Shown: piece by piece, positions 1-6,410 of the stretch | Numbering within the stretch: position 1 is the stretch's first letter | Layout: each line of letters opens with the position of its first letter | Assembly (NCBI RefSeq): GCF_937891315.1 | Contig: NZ_CALAGI010000112.1 | Coordinates: forward strand, 1 to 15,772 | DNA from: an uncultured Amaricoccus sp. | GTDB taxonomy: Bacteria > Pseudomonadota > Alphaproteobacteria > Rhodobacterales > Rhodobacteraceae | Reading direction: 5' to 3' | DNA: 15,772 bases | Made by a program: the position numbers and the translations under genes | The notes under the pieces: model-generated | What the model was told of the DNA's origin: nothing | Seen by the model: only the letters and a program-made list of their open reading frames with translations | Database searches by the model: none

Positions 1-509
1 CTCTGGGCGAGGAAGCCCTTGCCGAGCTGCGACGGCGGCAGCTTGTCGGCGATGAAGGCGCGATAGGGCTCCATCGCGGTGTTGTTCGAGGCGTCGAGCA
101 GCCAGAGCAGCAGGACCGCCATCCAGAGCGCCGAGACGAACGGGAAGAGGAAGAGGCAGATCGAGCAGCCGAGGGCGCCGATCAGGAAGAACGGCTTGCG
201 CCGGCCCCAGCGCGGGCTCCATGTGCGATCCGACAGCGCGCCGATGATCGGCTGGATCAGAAGCCCGGTCATCGGTCCGGCGAGGTTCAGGATCGGCAGA
301 TTGTGGGCGCTCGCCCCGATGAACTGGAAGATCGGGTTGATCGCCGTCTGTTGCATCCCGAAGCTGTACTGGATGCCGAAGAAGCCGAAGTTCATCAGCA
401 GGATCTGCCGCATGTCCATCAGCGGCTTCTGCCGGACGATCGTTGTGTGGACCACTTCGGATCCGGAGGCGGGCGCGCCGCCGTCGAGGGTTGCCGTCGC
501 GCTGCTCAT
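1..509 (-). CDS. MFS sugar transporter, SLC45/sucrose-transporter type (N-terminal part, runs off window)
   Basis: An inner-membrane secondary carrier, probably for a sugar or glycoside with a cation. The reading frame is open from an ATG at 507-509 to the left edge (169 codons). After about 35 polar residues come hydrophobic helices. Residues 84-105 hold the motif-A loop GALSDRTWSPRWGRRKPFF, whose D-R-x5-WGRR pattern is typical of plant sucrose and animal SLC45 carriers and their bacterial relatives. A later stretch reads LLWLLDASNNTAMEPYRAF, with the conserved D-x-x-N-N. The start overlaps the stop of the SRPBCC gene as ATGA, so the two genes are almost certainly cotranscribed and translationally coupled. 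The substrate cannot be told from this fragment. Family assignment is strong; the sugar specificity is inference. Confidence 0.85.
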   Translation of the reverse strand, partial: MSSATATLDGGAPASGSEVVHTTIVRQKPLMDMRQILLMNFGFFGIQYSFGMQQTAINPIFQFIGASAHNLPILNLAGPMTGLLIQPIIGALSDRTWSPRWGRRKPFFLIGALGCSICLFLFPFVSALWMAVLLLWLLDASNNTAMEPYRAFIADKLPPSQLGKGFLAQ

Positions 510-979
510 TTGCTGCCTCCGCCCTTGCGATCGAGATGGTCCTGGAGCCGGCCGAGTTCGCGCTCCCAGCCCTCGGCGTGATAGCCGGCGACGCCGGCGT
601 CGTAGGGGCCCTGGATGATGCGCACCAACGTGCCGTCGCGCCCCATCCTGGTGAACTCGACGCGCAGTTCGAGCGGCTTGTCCGGGTCGATGCCGGAGTC
701 GCCGGTGATCCGCTGGCGGGCGACGAAGACGTCGGGGTCGAAGAACTCGGTGAAGACCGCGTCGGTCGTCACCCGGGTGGTGGCGTCGTTGTCGCGCACC
801 TTGACGTGGTGATGCTTGCCGCCGATCCGAAGGTCGGACGTCACCGTCTCCTTCTCGACGTGCCAGCCGGGGCTGCCGCGCCACGCGGCCATCTCCTCGG
901 GCGCCGTCCACGCTCTGAACACAATGGGCCGTGGATAGTCGAACTGTCGCTCGACAATAACCATAACATTGGCTGACAT
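506..979 (-). CDS. SRPBCC / AHSA1-like (activator of Hsp90 ATPase homologue) domain protein
   Basis: A 157-residue single-domain protein of the START/Bet v1-like (SRPBCC) fold, AHSA1-like branch. The N-terminus VERQFDYPRPIVFRAWTAPE followed by a W-rich turn is the family hallmark. The C-terminus (YDAGVAGYHAEGWERELGRL, then DHLDRK) is the usual closing helix. Members bind hydrophobic ligands and often sit beside ArsR-type regulators; no such regulator is visible here. Their cytoplasmic role is mostly unknown. The ATG at 977-979 is chosen because GGGGAGG lies about 11 bases upstream. It is the first gene of a two-gene unit with the MFS transporter (ATGA overlap at 506-509). No ligand can be named. 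Confidence 0.85.
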   Translation of the reverse strand: MSANVMVIVERQFDYPRPIVFRAWTAPEEMAAWRGSPGWHVEKETVTSDLRIGGKHHHVKVRDNDATTRVTTDAVFTEFFDPDVFVARQRITGDSGIDPDKPLELRVEFTRMGRDGTLVRIIQGPYDAGVAGYHAEGWERELGRLQDHLDRKGGGSK

Positions 980-1054
980 GTTGTCGCCATCCTCCCCTTG
1001 TAGTTGTTCTTGTGTCGCTCGATTCAGCGCGTGGGCACGCGGAAAATGCGAATA

Positions 1055-1064
1055 TTAACGTTAA
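1055..1064. promoter_or_regulatory. Perfect 10-bp palindrome TTAACGTTAA, candidate operator
   Basis: An AT-rich perfect palindrome stands out in GC-rich DNA about 75 bases upstream of the SRPBCC start. The position fits a repressor site or promoter element for the SRPBCC-MFS unit. No regulator gene lies next to it, so the assignment is inference only. Confidence 0.3.
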
Positions 1065-1135
1065 GATGTCGGATCCCGTCCCTCTTGGCAACTCTCTTGA
1101 TCGTGGCGTGCGCGAATTGGGAGGTATCATGCCGC

Positions 1136-1150
1136 CCGGCCTCAGGCCGG
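1136..1150. repeat. GC-rich hairpin CCGGCC-TCA-GGCCGG
   Basis: Perfect 6-bp arms with a 3-base loop lie in the intergenic DNA downstream of merR. It could act as a weak terminator for leftward transcripts, but no T-run follows on either strand. Confidence 0.3.
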
Positions 1151-1393
1151 CGCGGGGAAATACATCGAGGAAAAAGATGCCGATCGCGCTGCCAGACAAA
1201 CGGATCCGGGATGGATGGTGCGTACAGGACCGCGGCCTTTGGCCGGGACCATCCCGGCGGACGGAAGCAAGCCGAAGCCGTTGGCCGCGAACAGGGCGGC
1301 GAAGCTCACGAAGAGGAGCGGCGTGGCCAACTGCGTCGGGCGGCTCCGTGCCTCGCGGCGGCGGGCGAGAAATGCGAGAGCGACAATGGTCAG
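1142..1393 (-). pseudogene. Possible remnant of a small membrane protein
   Basis: The minus frame between stops at 1394-1396 and 1142-1144 gives 83 codons that begin LTIVALAFLARRREARS and continue with a hydrophobic run, PLLFVSFAALFAANGFGLLP. This is a cut-off helix, an arginine-rich cytoplasmic-type loop and a second helix, a credible membrane topology. There is no ATG, and an in-frame stop lies just before the first helix. Only CTG, ATT or TTG could start it, and no good ribosome site is visible. After the second helix the sequence loses membrane character. It is either a decayed gene or chance; no family is recognised. Confidence 0.22.
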
Positions 1394-1439
1394 TCAGGTG
1401 CCAGGCAGCGCGGCGACCCGCGGGCGGACATGGTCGCGG

Positions 1440-1871
1440 TCAGGCCGCGCCGTGGGTGACCGCGAGGCACTGGCGGTGGTCGCCGAGCGCCTCGATCACC
1501 CGGCAATCGGAGATGGCGCCACCCGCGCATTGCCGGAGCATCCGCTCGAGTTCGGCCTGGAGTGCCTGCATCCGGGCGATGCGCGACTTCACGTCCTGGA
1601 GGTGGCGGAAAACGATGGTGTCGGCGTCGACGCAGGGCATGTCCGGGCGATCGGCCATGCCGAGGAGCTCGCGGATCGCCTCGATCGAGAAGCCGAGATC
1701 GCGGGTGTGGCGGATGAAGGCCAGCCGGTCGATCTCGGCACGGGTGTAGAGCCGCTGGTTGCCCTCGGTGCGGTCGGGCGGCGGCATCAGCCCGATCTGC
1801 TCGTAGTAGCGGATGGTCTGCGCCTTGCAGCCGGTCTCGCGGGCGACATGGCCGATGGTGAACGCCTGCAT
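1440..1871 (-). CDS. MerR-family transcriptional regulator, Zn/Cd/Pb-sensing type
   Basis: A 143-residue dimeric DNA-binding metal sensor, which in this family untwists a stretched promoter when metal binds. The N-terminal winged helix begins FTIGHVARETGCKAQTIRYY and continues through GNQRLYTRAEIDRL (to about residue 70). The long dimerisation helix follows (about 80-118). Metal-type cysteines are at 80, 115, 123 and 135. A Cys near 79-80 together with Cys near 113-115 and 122-124 is the ZntR/CadR/PbrR pattern; CueR-type copper sensors lack the first one. It is divergent from the P-type ATPase with 67 bases between starts. The ATG is preceded by AGGAG at 1879-1883 with 7 bases of spacing, and this SD touches the ATPase -35 box, which suggests autoregulation. 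Assignment to divalent soft metals rather than Cu is well supported; the exact metal is not. Confidence 0.9.
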   Translation of the reverse strand: MQAFTIGHVARETGCKAQTIRYYEQIGLMPPPDRTEGNQRLYTRAEIDRLAFIRHTRDLGFSIEAIRELLGMADRPDMPCVDADTIVFRHLQDVKSRIARMQALQAELERMLRQCAGGAISDCRVIEALGDHRQCLAVTHGAA

Positions 1872-1882
1872 TGCATTTCTCC

Positions 1883-1913
1883 TTGAACCTACAGTGGCTG
1901 TAGCACTTACGGT
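1883..1913 (+). promoter_or_regulatory. MerR-type promoter/operator of the heavy-metal ATPase gene
   Basis: A -35 box TTGAAC (1883-1888) is followed by the perfect dyad CTACAG-TGG-CTGTAG (1889-1903) and a poor -10 TACGGT (1908-1913). The spacer is 19 bp, longer than the usual 17, and the dyad lies within it. This is the known arrangement of promoters activated by MerR-family proteins. The -10 call is the least certain part. Confidence 0.75.
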
Positions 1914-1938
1914 CGCGCCGACTCAAGGAGACCGGACC

Positions 1939-4164
1939 ATGGCCGACGATGACACCGCCACCGCCGAGACGCTGACCTGGAGCGTCGGCGGCATGGACTG
2001 CGCCGCCTGCGCGACGAAGATCCGCGGCGCCGTCGAGCGGCTGCCGGGGGTGTCGGACGTCGGCGTCTCGGTGATGGCGGAGAAGCTGACGCTGCGGCTC
2101 GCGGCGGGCGCCACGGCGCCGGAGGCGATCGAGCGGACGGTAGCGGGGCTCGGCTACACCGTTGCCATCGGCGGGCCGGCACCGGACAGGGGCTTCGCCC
2201 TCCCGACCGACGCCACGCCCTCGCCGATGCCCGCCACTGCGGATCACGATCACGACCACGGCCACGACCACGGGCCGGAGGCGCCCGTCGGCACGCCCTG
2301 GCACGCCACCGGGAAGGGCCGGCTCGTCGTCCTGACCGGCGGGCTCCTGGTGCTGGCGTGGCTCCTGCGCTTCATCGTCCCCGGCGCGGTCGCGCCCTGG
2401 CTTTTCGCGCTCGCCTGCGTCGTCGGCCTCGTCCCGATCGCGCGGCGGGCCTTCGCCGCCGCGCGGGTGGGGCAGCCCTTCACCATCGAGGGGCTGATGA
2501 CGATCGCCGGAACTGGCGCGCTGCTGATCGGCGCGGCGGAGGAGGCGGCGCTGGTCGTCTTCCTCTTCGCCGTCGGCGAGGTGCTGGAAGGCGTCGCCGC
2601 CAACCGCGCCCGCGCCTCGATCCGCGCCCTCGGCGCCCTGGTGCCGAAGACCGCGCTCCTCCTCGGGCCGGAAGGCGACACGCGCAAGGTCGACGCCGCC
2701 GCCCTCGCCATCGGCGACCGGGTGCTGGTGCGGCCGGGCGACCGCGTCCCGGCGGACGGGACCATCACCGAGGGCGTCTCGGGCATCGACGAGAGCCCGG
2801 TGACAGGAGAGTCCGTCCCGAAGACCAAGGGTCCGGGCGAGGAAGTCTTCGCCGGCTCGATCAACGCCGAGGCGGCCCTGACCGTGACGGTGACGAAGAC
2901 GGCCGAGGACAATACCATCGCCCGCATCATCCGCCTCGTCGAGGAGGCGCAGGAGGCTCGCGCCCCGACCGAGCGCCTCATCGATCGCTTCAGCCGCTGG
3001 TACATGCCGGCGATCGTCGGGCTCGCCGCCCTCGTCGCCACCCTGCCGCCGGTCGTGGCCGGCCAGCCGTGGGACACCTGGATCTACCGGGCGCTGGCGC
3101 TGCTCCTGATCGGCTGCCCCTGCGCGCTGGTGATCTCCGTCCCCGCGGCGATCGCCTCGTCCCTGTCGGCCGGCGCGCGCCGCGGCCTCCTGATGAAAGG
3201 CGGCGCGGTGATCGAGGCGACGGCGACCACCGCCACCGTCGCCTTCGACAAGACCGGCACGCTCACCGTCGGCCGGCCGAAGGTGACCGACGTGGTCGCC
3301 CTCGGCCGCGACGAGGCGGCGGTGCTGGCGCTCGCCGCCGGCGTCGAGGCCGGCTCGTCCCACCCGCTCGCCGAGGCGGTGCTGGCCGAGGCCGCCGCGC
3401 GCGACGTCGCGGCGGTGCCGGCGACGGGCGCCCGGGCGCTGCCCGGCCGCGGCGTCGAAGCCGAGACCGCCGACGGGCGCGCCTTCGTCGGCTCGCCCCG
3501 ACATGCCGCCGAGGAGGGGCTGATCGACACCGCCGCCCGTGCCCGGATCGAGGCGCTGGAGTCCGATGGAAAGACCGTGGCCGTCGTCGCCGGCGAGCGC
3601 GAGGTCTTCGGCCTCATCGCGCTGCGCGACGAGCCCCGCGAGGATGCCGCCGCGGCCATGGGCGCCCTGAAGAAGCTCGGCGTCGGCGCGGTAATGCTGA
3701 CCGGGGACAATGCCCGGACCGCCGCCGCCATCGCCGGCGGGCTCGGCATGGGCCACGAGGCCGAGCTGCTGCCCGATGACAAGGTCGCGGCGATCCGCCG
3801 GCTCTCGGGGGCCGGCGGGCTGATGATGGTCGGCGACGGCATCAACGACGCCCCGGCGCTCGCCACCGCCACCGTCGGGATCGCCATGGGCTCTGGCACC
3901 GACGTGGCGCTCGAGACCGCCGACGGCGCCCTGCTGCGCAACCGCGTCACCGACGTCGCGGCGCTGATCCGGCTCGCCCGGGCGACGATGGCCAACATCC
4001 GCCAGAACATCACCGTCGCGCTCGGCCTGAAGGCGGTGTTCCTGGTGACGACCGTGCTCGGGGTCACCGGCCTCTGGATCGCCATCCTCGCCGACACCGG
4101 CGCGACGGTGCTCGTCACGCTGAACGCGCTGCGACTGCTCCGCTTCGACCCCGAACGGGAGTGA
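1939..4164 (+). CDS. zntA: Heavy-metal translocating P1B-type ATPase (Zn2+/Cd2+/Pb2+ exporter)
   Basis: A 741-residue inner-membrane pump that exports divalent soft-metal ions using ATP. An N-terminal HMA metal-binding domain carries GMDCAAC (18-24), the ZntA form of the motif. A His-rich linker (102-112, six His alternating with Asp/Gly) precedes the first membrane helices. Catalytic signatures are all intact: TGES (289-292), membrane CPC (393-395), DKTGT with phosphorylated Asp437, HP (475-476), TGDN, and GDGIND (632-637). Lys698 and Asp719 in ADTGATVLVTLNALRLL match the membrane residues that define the Zn/Cd/Pb subgroup. The start at 1939 is chosen because AAGGAG lies 8 bases upstream. 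An upstream ATG at 1813 would run antisense to merR and through the promoter, so it is rejected. Controlled by the divergent MerR-type protein. Confidence 0.96.
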   Translation: MADDDTATAETLTWSVGGMDCAACATKIRGAVERLPGVSDVGVSVMAEKLTLRLAAGATAPEAIERTVAGLGYTVAIGGPAPDRGFALPTDATPSPMPATADHDHDHGHDHGPEAPVGTPWHATGKGRLVVLTGGLLVLAWLLRFIVPGAVAPWLFALACVVGLVPIARRAFAAARVGQPFTIEGLMTIAGTGALLIGAAEEAALVVFLFAVGEVLEGVAANRARASIRALGALVPKTALLLGPEGDTRKVDAAALAIGDRVLVRPGDRVPADGTITEGVSGIDESPVTGESVPKTKGPGEEVFAGSINAEAALTVTVTKTAEDNTIARIIRLVEEAQEARAPTERLIDRFSRWYMPAIVGLAALVATLPPVVAGQPWDTWIYRALALLLIGCPCALVISVPAAIASSLSAGARRGLLMKGGAVIEATATTATVAFDKTGTLTVGRPKVTDVVALGRDEAAVLALAAGVEAGSSHPLAEAVLAEAAARDVAAVPATGARALPGRGVEAETADGRAFVGSPRHAAEEGLIDTAARARIEALESDGKTVAVVAGEREVFGLIALRDEPREDAAAAMGALKKLGVGAVMLTGDNARTAAAIAGGLGMGHEAELLPDDKVAAIRRLSGAGGLMMVGDGINDAPALATATVGIAMGSGTDVALETADGALLRNRVTDVAALIRLARATMANIRQNITVALGLKAVFLVTTVLGVTGLWIAILADTGATVLVTLNALRLLRFDPERE

Positions 4165-4434
4165 GAAGGACGCCGGATCGCTCGGCTGACGGACGACCCG
4201 CCCGGATCAATGCCATGATGAACACGGGTTCGGCACCCGGATCGCGGCCTGGGTCGGAACCGACGCCGGGCTCCTGATCGCGTCTGGCGAGCATGGATTC
4301 CGGGCGCGGATCGCGTCGCCGGTGCCCACCATGTCGCCGATGAGGGATTTCGTAGGTTTTTTGCAGCACCGTGCCGGCCGGGGACCAGTTCCGCGGGCGG
4401 GTGAAGTTGGTATGAGCAGGAAACGGGCCGCGGC
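4165..4434. other. Intergenic region with GC-rich inverted repeat, 270 bp
   Basis: This spans the ATPase stop to the LOTUS gene start. It holds a perfect hairpin CGGGT-TCGGC-ACCCG at 4225-4239 and a second one GTCGG-AA-CCGAC at 4253-4264, about 60-90 bases after the ATPase stop. They could slow or end transcription, but there is no T-run. No remainder of the acyl-CoA ligase was recognised in the minus frames here, and the left edge of the atypical DNA probably falls inside this stretch. A weak SD (AGGAAA) precedes the LOTUS start by 11 bases. Confidence 0.45.
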
Positions 4435-5304
4435 ATGACGACATTGTCGGACGAAGCGCTGCCAACGCATCAACGTGAAGTGCAGCGATTGCTGGGGCGA
4501 TGCCTGCTGCGGTTGCAGCAATACGAGCGTGGGATCAAGGCCATTGTGGCGCATCATGAAATCACCGGGCCGGCTGACAAGCTGGAGGAGATCCGGGCGG
4601 CGCGGATCGACTCCAGCGCGCGCAAGACACTCGGCATGCTGGTCGGCGATCTGCTCGGATCGTATGTCACACCCAACGAGATCGGCGATACGTCCAAAGA
4701 CCTGCCCGATTGTCCAGCGGAACCCGTTGCGGTCAGCTTCCGCATGGGGCTGAGCCTGTCGGACACGGACTACGCCCGGACAAAAAATGAACTCCGGGAA
4801 CTGGTGACGCTGCGAAACGACCTTGTTCACCATTTCATCGAGCAGCACGATATCTGGAGCGTGGATGGATGCGTTCGCGCCAGCGCTGCTCTGGTCGCCG
4901 CCTACAGGCACATTGACCAATGTTGCGAACAACTGCGGGAATGGGCGGAAGATATGGAACAAGCCCGGCGTCTGGCCGCGGAGGCCATCCAGTCGGATGC
5001 GCTCCACGATTTGTTCGTCAATGGCATTGCCCCGGATGGCACTGTGTATTGGCCCGCCGCGGGTATCGTGAGCGCCTTGCGGCACGCGGCCGGCGAATTG
5101 GCCGTCGATGGATGGGCATCCATCGCGGAGGCGGGCGAATGGATTGCCGAGCGGTTCCCGGAACAACTCCCCGCGAAATACGGGTGCCGCGGTTGGCGGC
5201 AGGTTGTGCATGAATCGCGAATTTTCGATCTTCGGTATTTCGAGATCAATGGACAGCGTTCGGCCCGATACCGGGAAAAAGAAAGCCTCGCGAACACAGG
5301 CTGA
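4435..5304 (+). CDS. OST-HTH/LOTUS domain protein with HEPN-like N-terminal motif
   Basis: A 289-residue cytoplasmic protein, predicted RNA-binding. The C-terminal part (about 205-281) fits an OST-HTH/LOTUS winged helix: GWASIAEAGEWIAERFPEQL, then KYGCRGWRQVVHESRIFDLR and a closing strand with NGQRSARY. LOTUS domains are known from Oskar, TDRD5/7 and MARF1 and from poorly studied bacterial proteins, and bind structured or G-rich RNA. The N-terminal about 180 residues look all-helical. Residues 127-133 read RNDLVHH, matching the R-x4-6-H motif, with a polar residue after the Arg, of HEPN ribonucleases. HEPN membership is inference from this motif and helix content. GC content is visibly lower than in all neighbours, and the gene sits against a broken acyl-CoA ligase on the other strand, so it looks acquired. 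The SD is weak. It is apparently monocistronic; no partner nuclease or antitoxin gene is adjacent. Confidence 0.85.
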   Translation: MTTLSDEALPTHQREVQRLLGRCLLRLQQYERGIKAIVAHHEITGPADKLEEIRAARIDSSARKTLGMLVGDLLGSYVTPNEIGDTSKDLPDCPAEPVAVSFRMGLSLSDTDYARTKNELRELVTLRNDLVHHFIEQHDIWSVDGCVRASAALVAAYRHIDQCCEQLREWAEDMEQARRLAAEAIQSDALHDLFVNGIAPDGTVYWPAAGIVSALRHAAGELAVDGWASIAEAGEWIAERFPEQLPAKYGCRGWRQVVHESRIFDLRYFEINGQRSARYREKESLANTG

Positions 5305-5322
5305 AACATGGTCGCAGCGCGG

Positions 5323-5608
5323 CGGCACGCCGTGGAGCGCGGTGCATCGCTCGGCCTCGACGGTTCTGAGCGTCGCCTCGGGATCGAATCCCTCGCCGGA
5401 ACAGACGATGGCTCCGCCGTGGGTCAGGGCGGCGGGATGGCCCATGACCATGCCGAAGCAATGGTAGAGCGGCACCCGGACGCTGATACGGGCCGCGTCG
5501 GTCGGCCGGAGCGCCCGGCCGACGAAGGAGCCGTTGTCGAGGGTGTTGTGGTGGATGACCGAGAAGGCGGATGTCCGGGACGCCAGAGACGTAGCTCGTG
5601 TCACCCAT
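5323..5608 (-). pseudogene. Acyl-CoA ligase (AMP-binding, ACSF2/FadD-like) remnant with internal deletion, frameshift and lost C-terminus
   Basis: The ATG at 5606-5608 overlaps the end of the hydratase gene by 8 bases (ATGGGTGA), as a normal sixth operon gene would. It encodes MGDTSYVSGVPDIRLLG, a typical N-terminus of these ligases. At about 5554-5560 the sequence jumps, in another frame, to HHNTLDNGSFVGRALRP and on through VPLYHCFGMVMGHPAALTHG and GEGFDPEATL to AERCTALHGVP (5553-5323, 77 codons), a mid-protein segment. In the family some 200 codons, including the TSGTTGxPKG ATP loop, normally separate these two pieces. After HGVP the match stops, so the C-terminal half is gone. Family members have about 550 residues. 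The product would have activated a free acid with CoA; this copy cannot. Its end lies 18 bases from the LOTUS gene stop. Confidence 0.85.
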
Positions 5609-6410
5609 GCTGATTTCCCGGATCCATTCGTCTCGCGGCCATGGTCGATCGGCCCAGGAAGGCGCGGATCCGCTCCCGCGCCTCGTCGCTCTCCCACCGG
5701 TCGGCGAGCGCGGTGATCGAGGCGCGGATATCGGCCGCCTCGTCGTCGCCGAGGGACAGGCAGAGCGCCTTGGCGGAGGCGACCGCGCCGGGAGCGGTCT
5801 TCAGCACCGCTTCGGCGTGGCGCCGCACCCGGGCGTCGAGCTCGCCCGACGCGCAGACCTCATGCAACAGGCCGGCGCGTTGGGCGAAGTCCGGACCGAA
5901 GGTGGTCCCCGAGAAGAACACCTGCCGCGCCATCCCCTGGCCCATGCGGGCGACGACGAAGGGGCCAATGGTCGCCGGGATCAACCCGAGCTTCGTCTCG
6001 GTCAGCGCGAGCGTGATGTCCTCGGCGCCGATCGCGATGTCGCTGACCGCGACGAGGCCGACGCCGCCGCCGTGGACGTTGCCCTGAACCCGCGCGATGA
6101 GCGGCTTCGGCAGGGCGTTCAGGGCGGCGAGCATCGCCGAGAGCCGGCCGGCCTCGGCCATCTTGCCGGCGCGATCGGCCGCCTGCTGGGCACGCATCCA
6201 CTCGAGATCACCGCCGGCGCAGAAGCTCGGGCCGGAGGCGGCGAGGATGACGGCGCGGACTCCGGCGTCTTCGCCGAGGAGCGCCGCGGCCTCGCTCAGC
6301 TCGGAGATCATCCGCGCGTTCATCGCATGGTGCTTGTCGGGGCGGTTGAGCGTCAGCGTGGCGATGCCGTCGGCGTCGGCATCGACAAGGATGGTCTCGA
6401 ATTTCGTCAT
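5601..6410 (-). CDS. liuC: Methylglutaconyl-CoA hydratase (enoyl-CoA hydratase/isomerase family)
   Basis: A 269-residue crotonase-fold enzyme, cytoplasmic. In leucine breakdown it adds water to 3-methylglutaconyl-CoA to give HMG-CoA. The oxyanion-hole segments are SFCAGGDL (62-69) and HGGGVGL (113-119). Glu138 in ALTETKLGLIPATIGPFV takes the place of the first catalytic glutamate. The IPAT-I-PFV form, rather than IPGGGGTQ, is typical of bacterial hydratases in liu clusters as I know them. The start overlaps the lyase stop as ATGA (6407-6410), and the end overlaps the ligase remnant. The crotonase family is certain; the exact substrate follows from the operon. Confidence 0.92.
   Translation of the reverse strand: MTKFETILVDADADGIATLTLNRPDKHHAMNARMISELSEAAALLGEDAGVRAVILAASGPSFCAGGDLEWMRAQQAADRAGKMAEAGRLSAMLAALNALPKPLIARVQGNVHGGGVGLVAVSDIAIGAEDITLALTETKLGLIPATIGPFVVARMGQGMARQVFFSGTTFGPDFAQRAGLLHEVCASGELDARVRRHAEAVLKTAPGAVASAKALCLSLGDDEAADIRASITALADRWESDEARERIRAFLGRSTMAARRMDPGNQHG

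Larger units (their letters stand above)
980..1439. other. Intergenic region of 460 bp between the SRPBCC gene and merR
   Basis: No convincing intact gene is seen. It holds the leader of the SRPBCC gene (SD near 992-996), the TTAACGTTAA palindrome, a GC hairpin at 1136-1150 (CCGGCC-TCA-GGCCGG) and a minus-strand remnant rich in hydrophobic residues. Open frames on the plus strand here show no family features and run into the antisense of merR, so they are treated as shadows. Confidence 0.5.

Noticed and set aside
1813..1938. Upstream start for the ATPase
   Set aside because: It would add 42 residues encoded antisense to merR and across the promoter; the ATG at 1939 has a strong SD.
1390..3756. 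A 788-codon open frame on the minus strand
   Set aside because: It is antisense to the ATPase and partly out of frame across merR; its composition is the Arg/Gly/Ala/Asp-rich kind typical of GC-rich shadows and it has no family motifs.
4225..4264. Rho-independent terminator after the ATPase
   Set aside because: Hairpins are present but short, about 60 bases from the stop, and lack a T-run; noted only as inverted repeats.
4165..5323. Insertion sequence or integron cassette carrying the LOTUS gene
   Set aside because: No transposase, integrase, attC-like fold or matching terminal repeats could be seen at either edge.
4207..5697. A 496-codon minus-strand frame read as one gene
   Set aside because: Only the part at 5323-5553 resembles a protein family (acyl-CoA ligase). 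The rest is antisense to the LOTUS gene or intergenic DNA, so the frame is a pseudogene piece plus chance.
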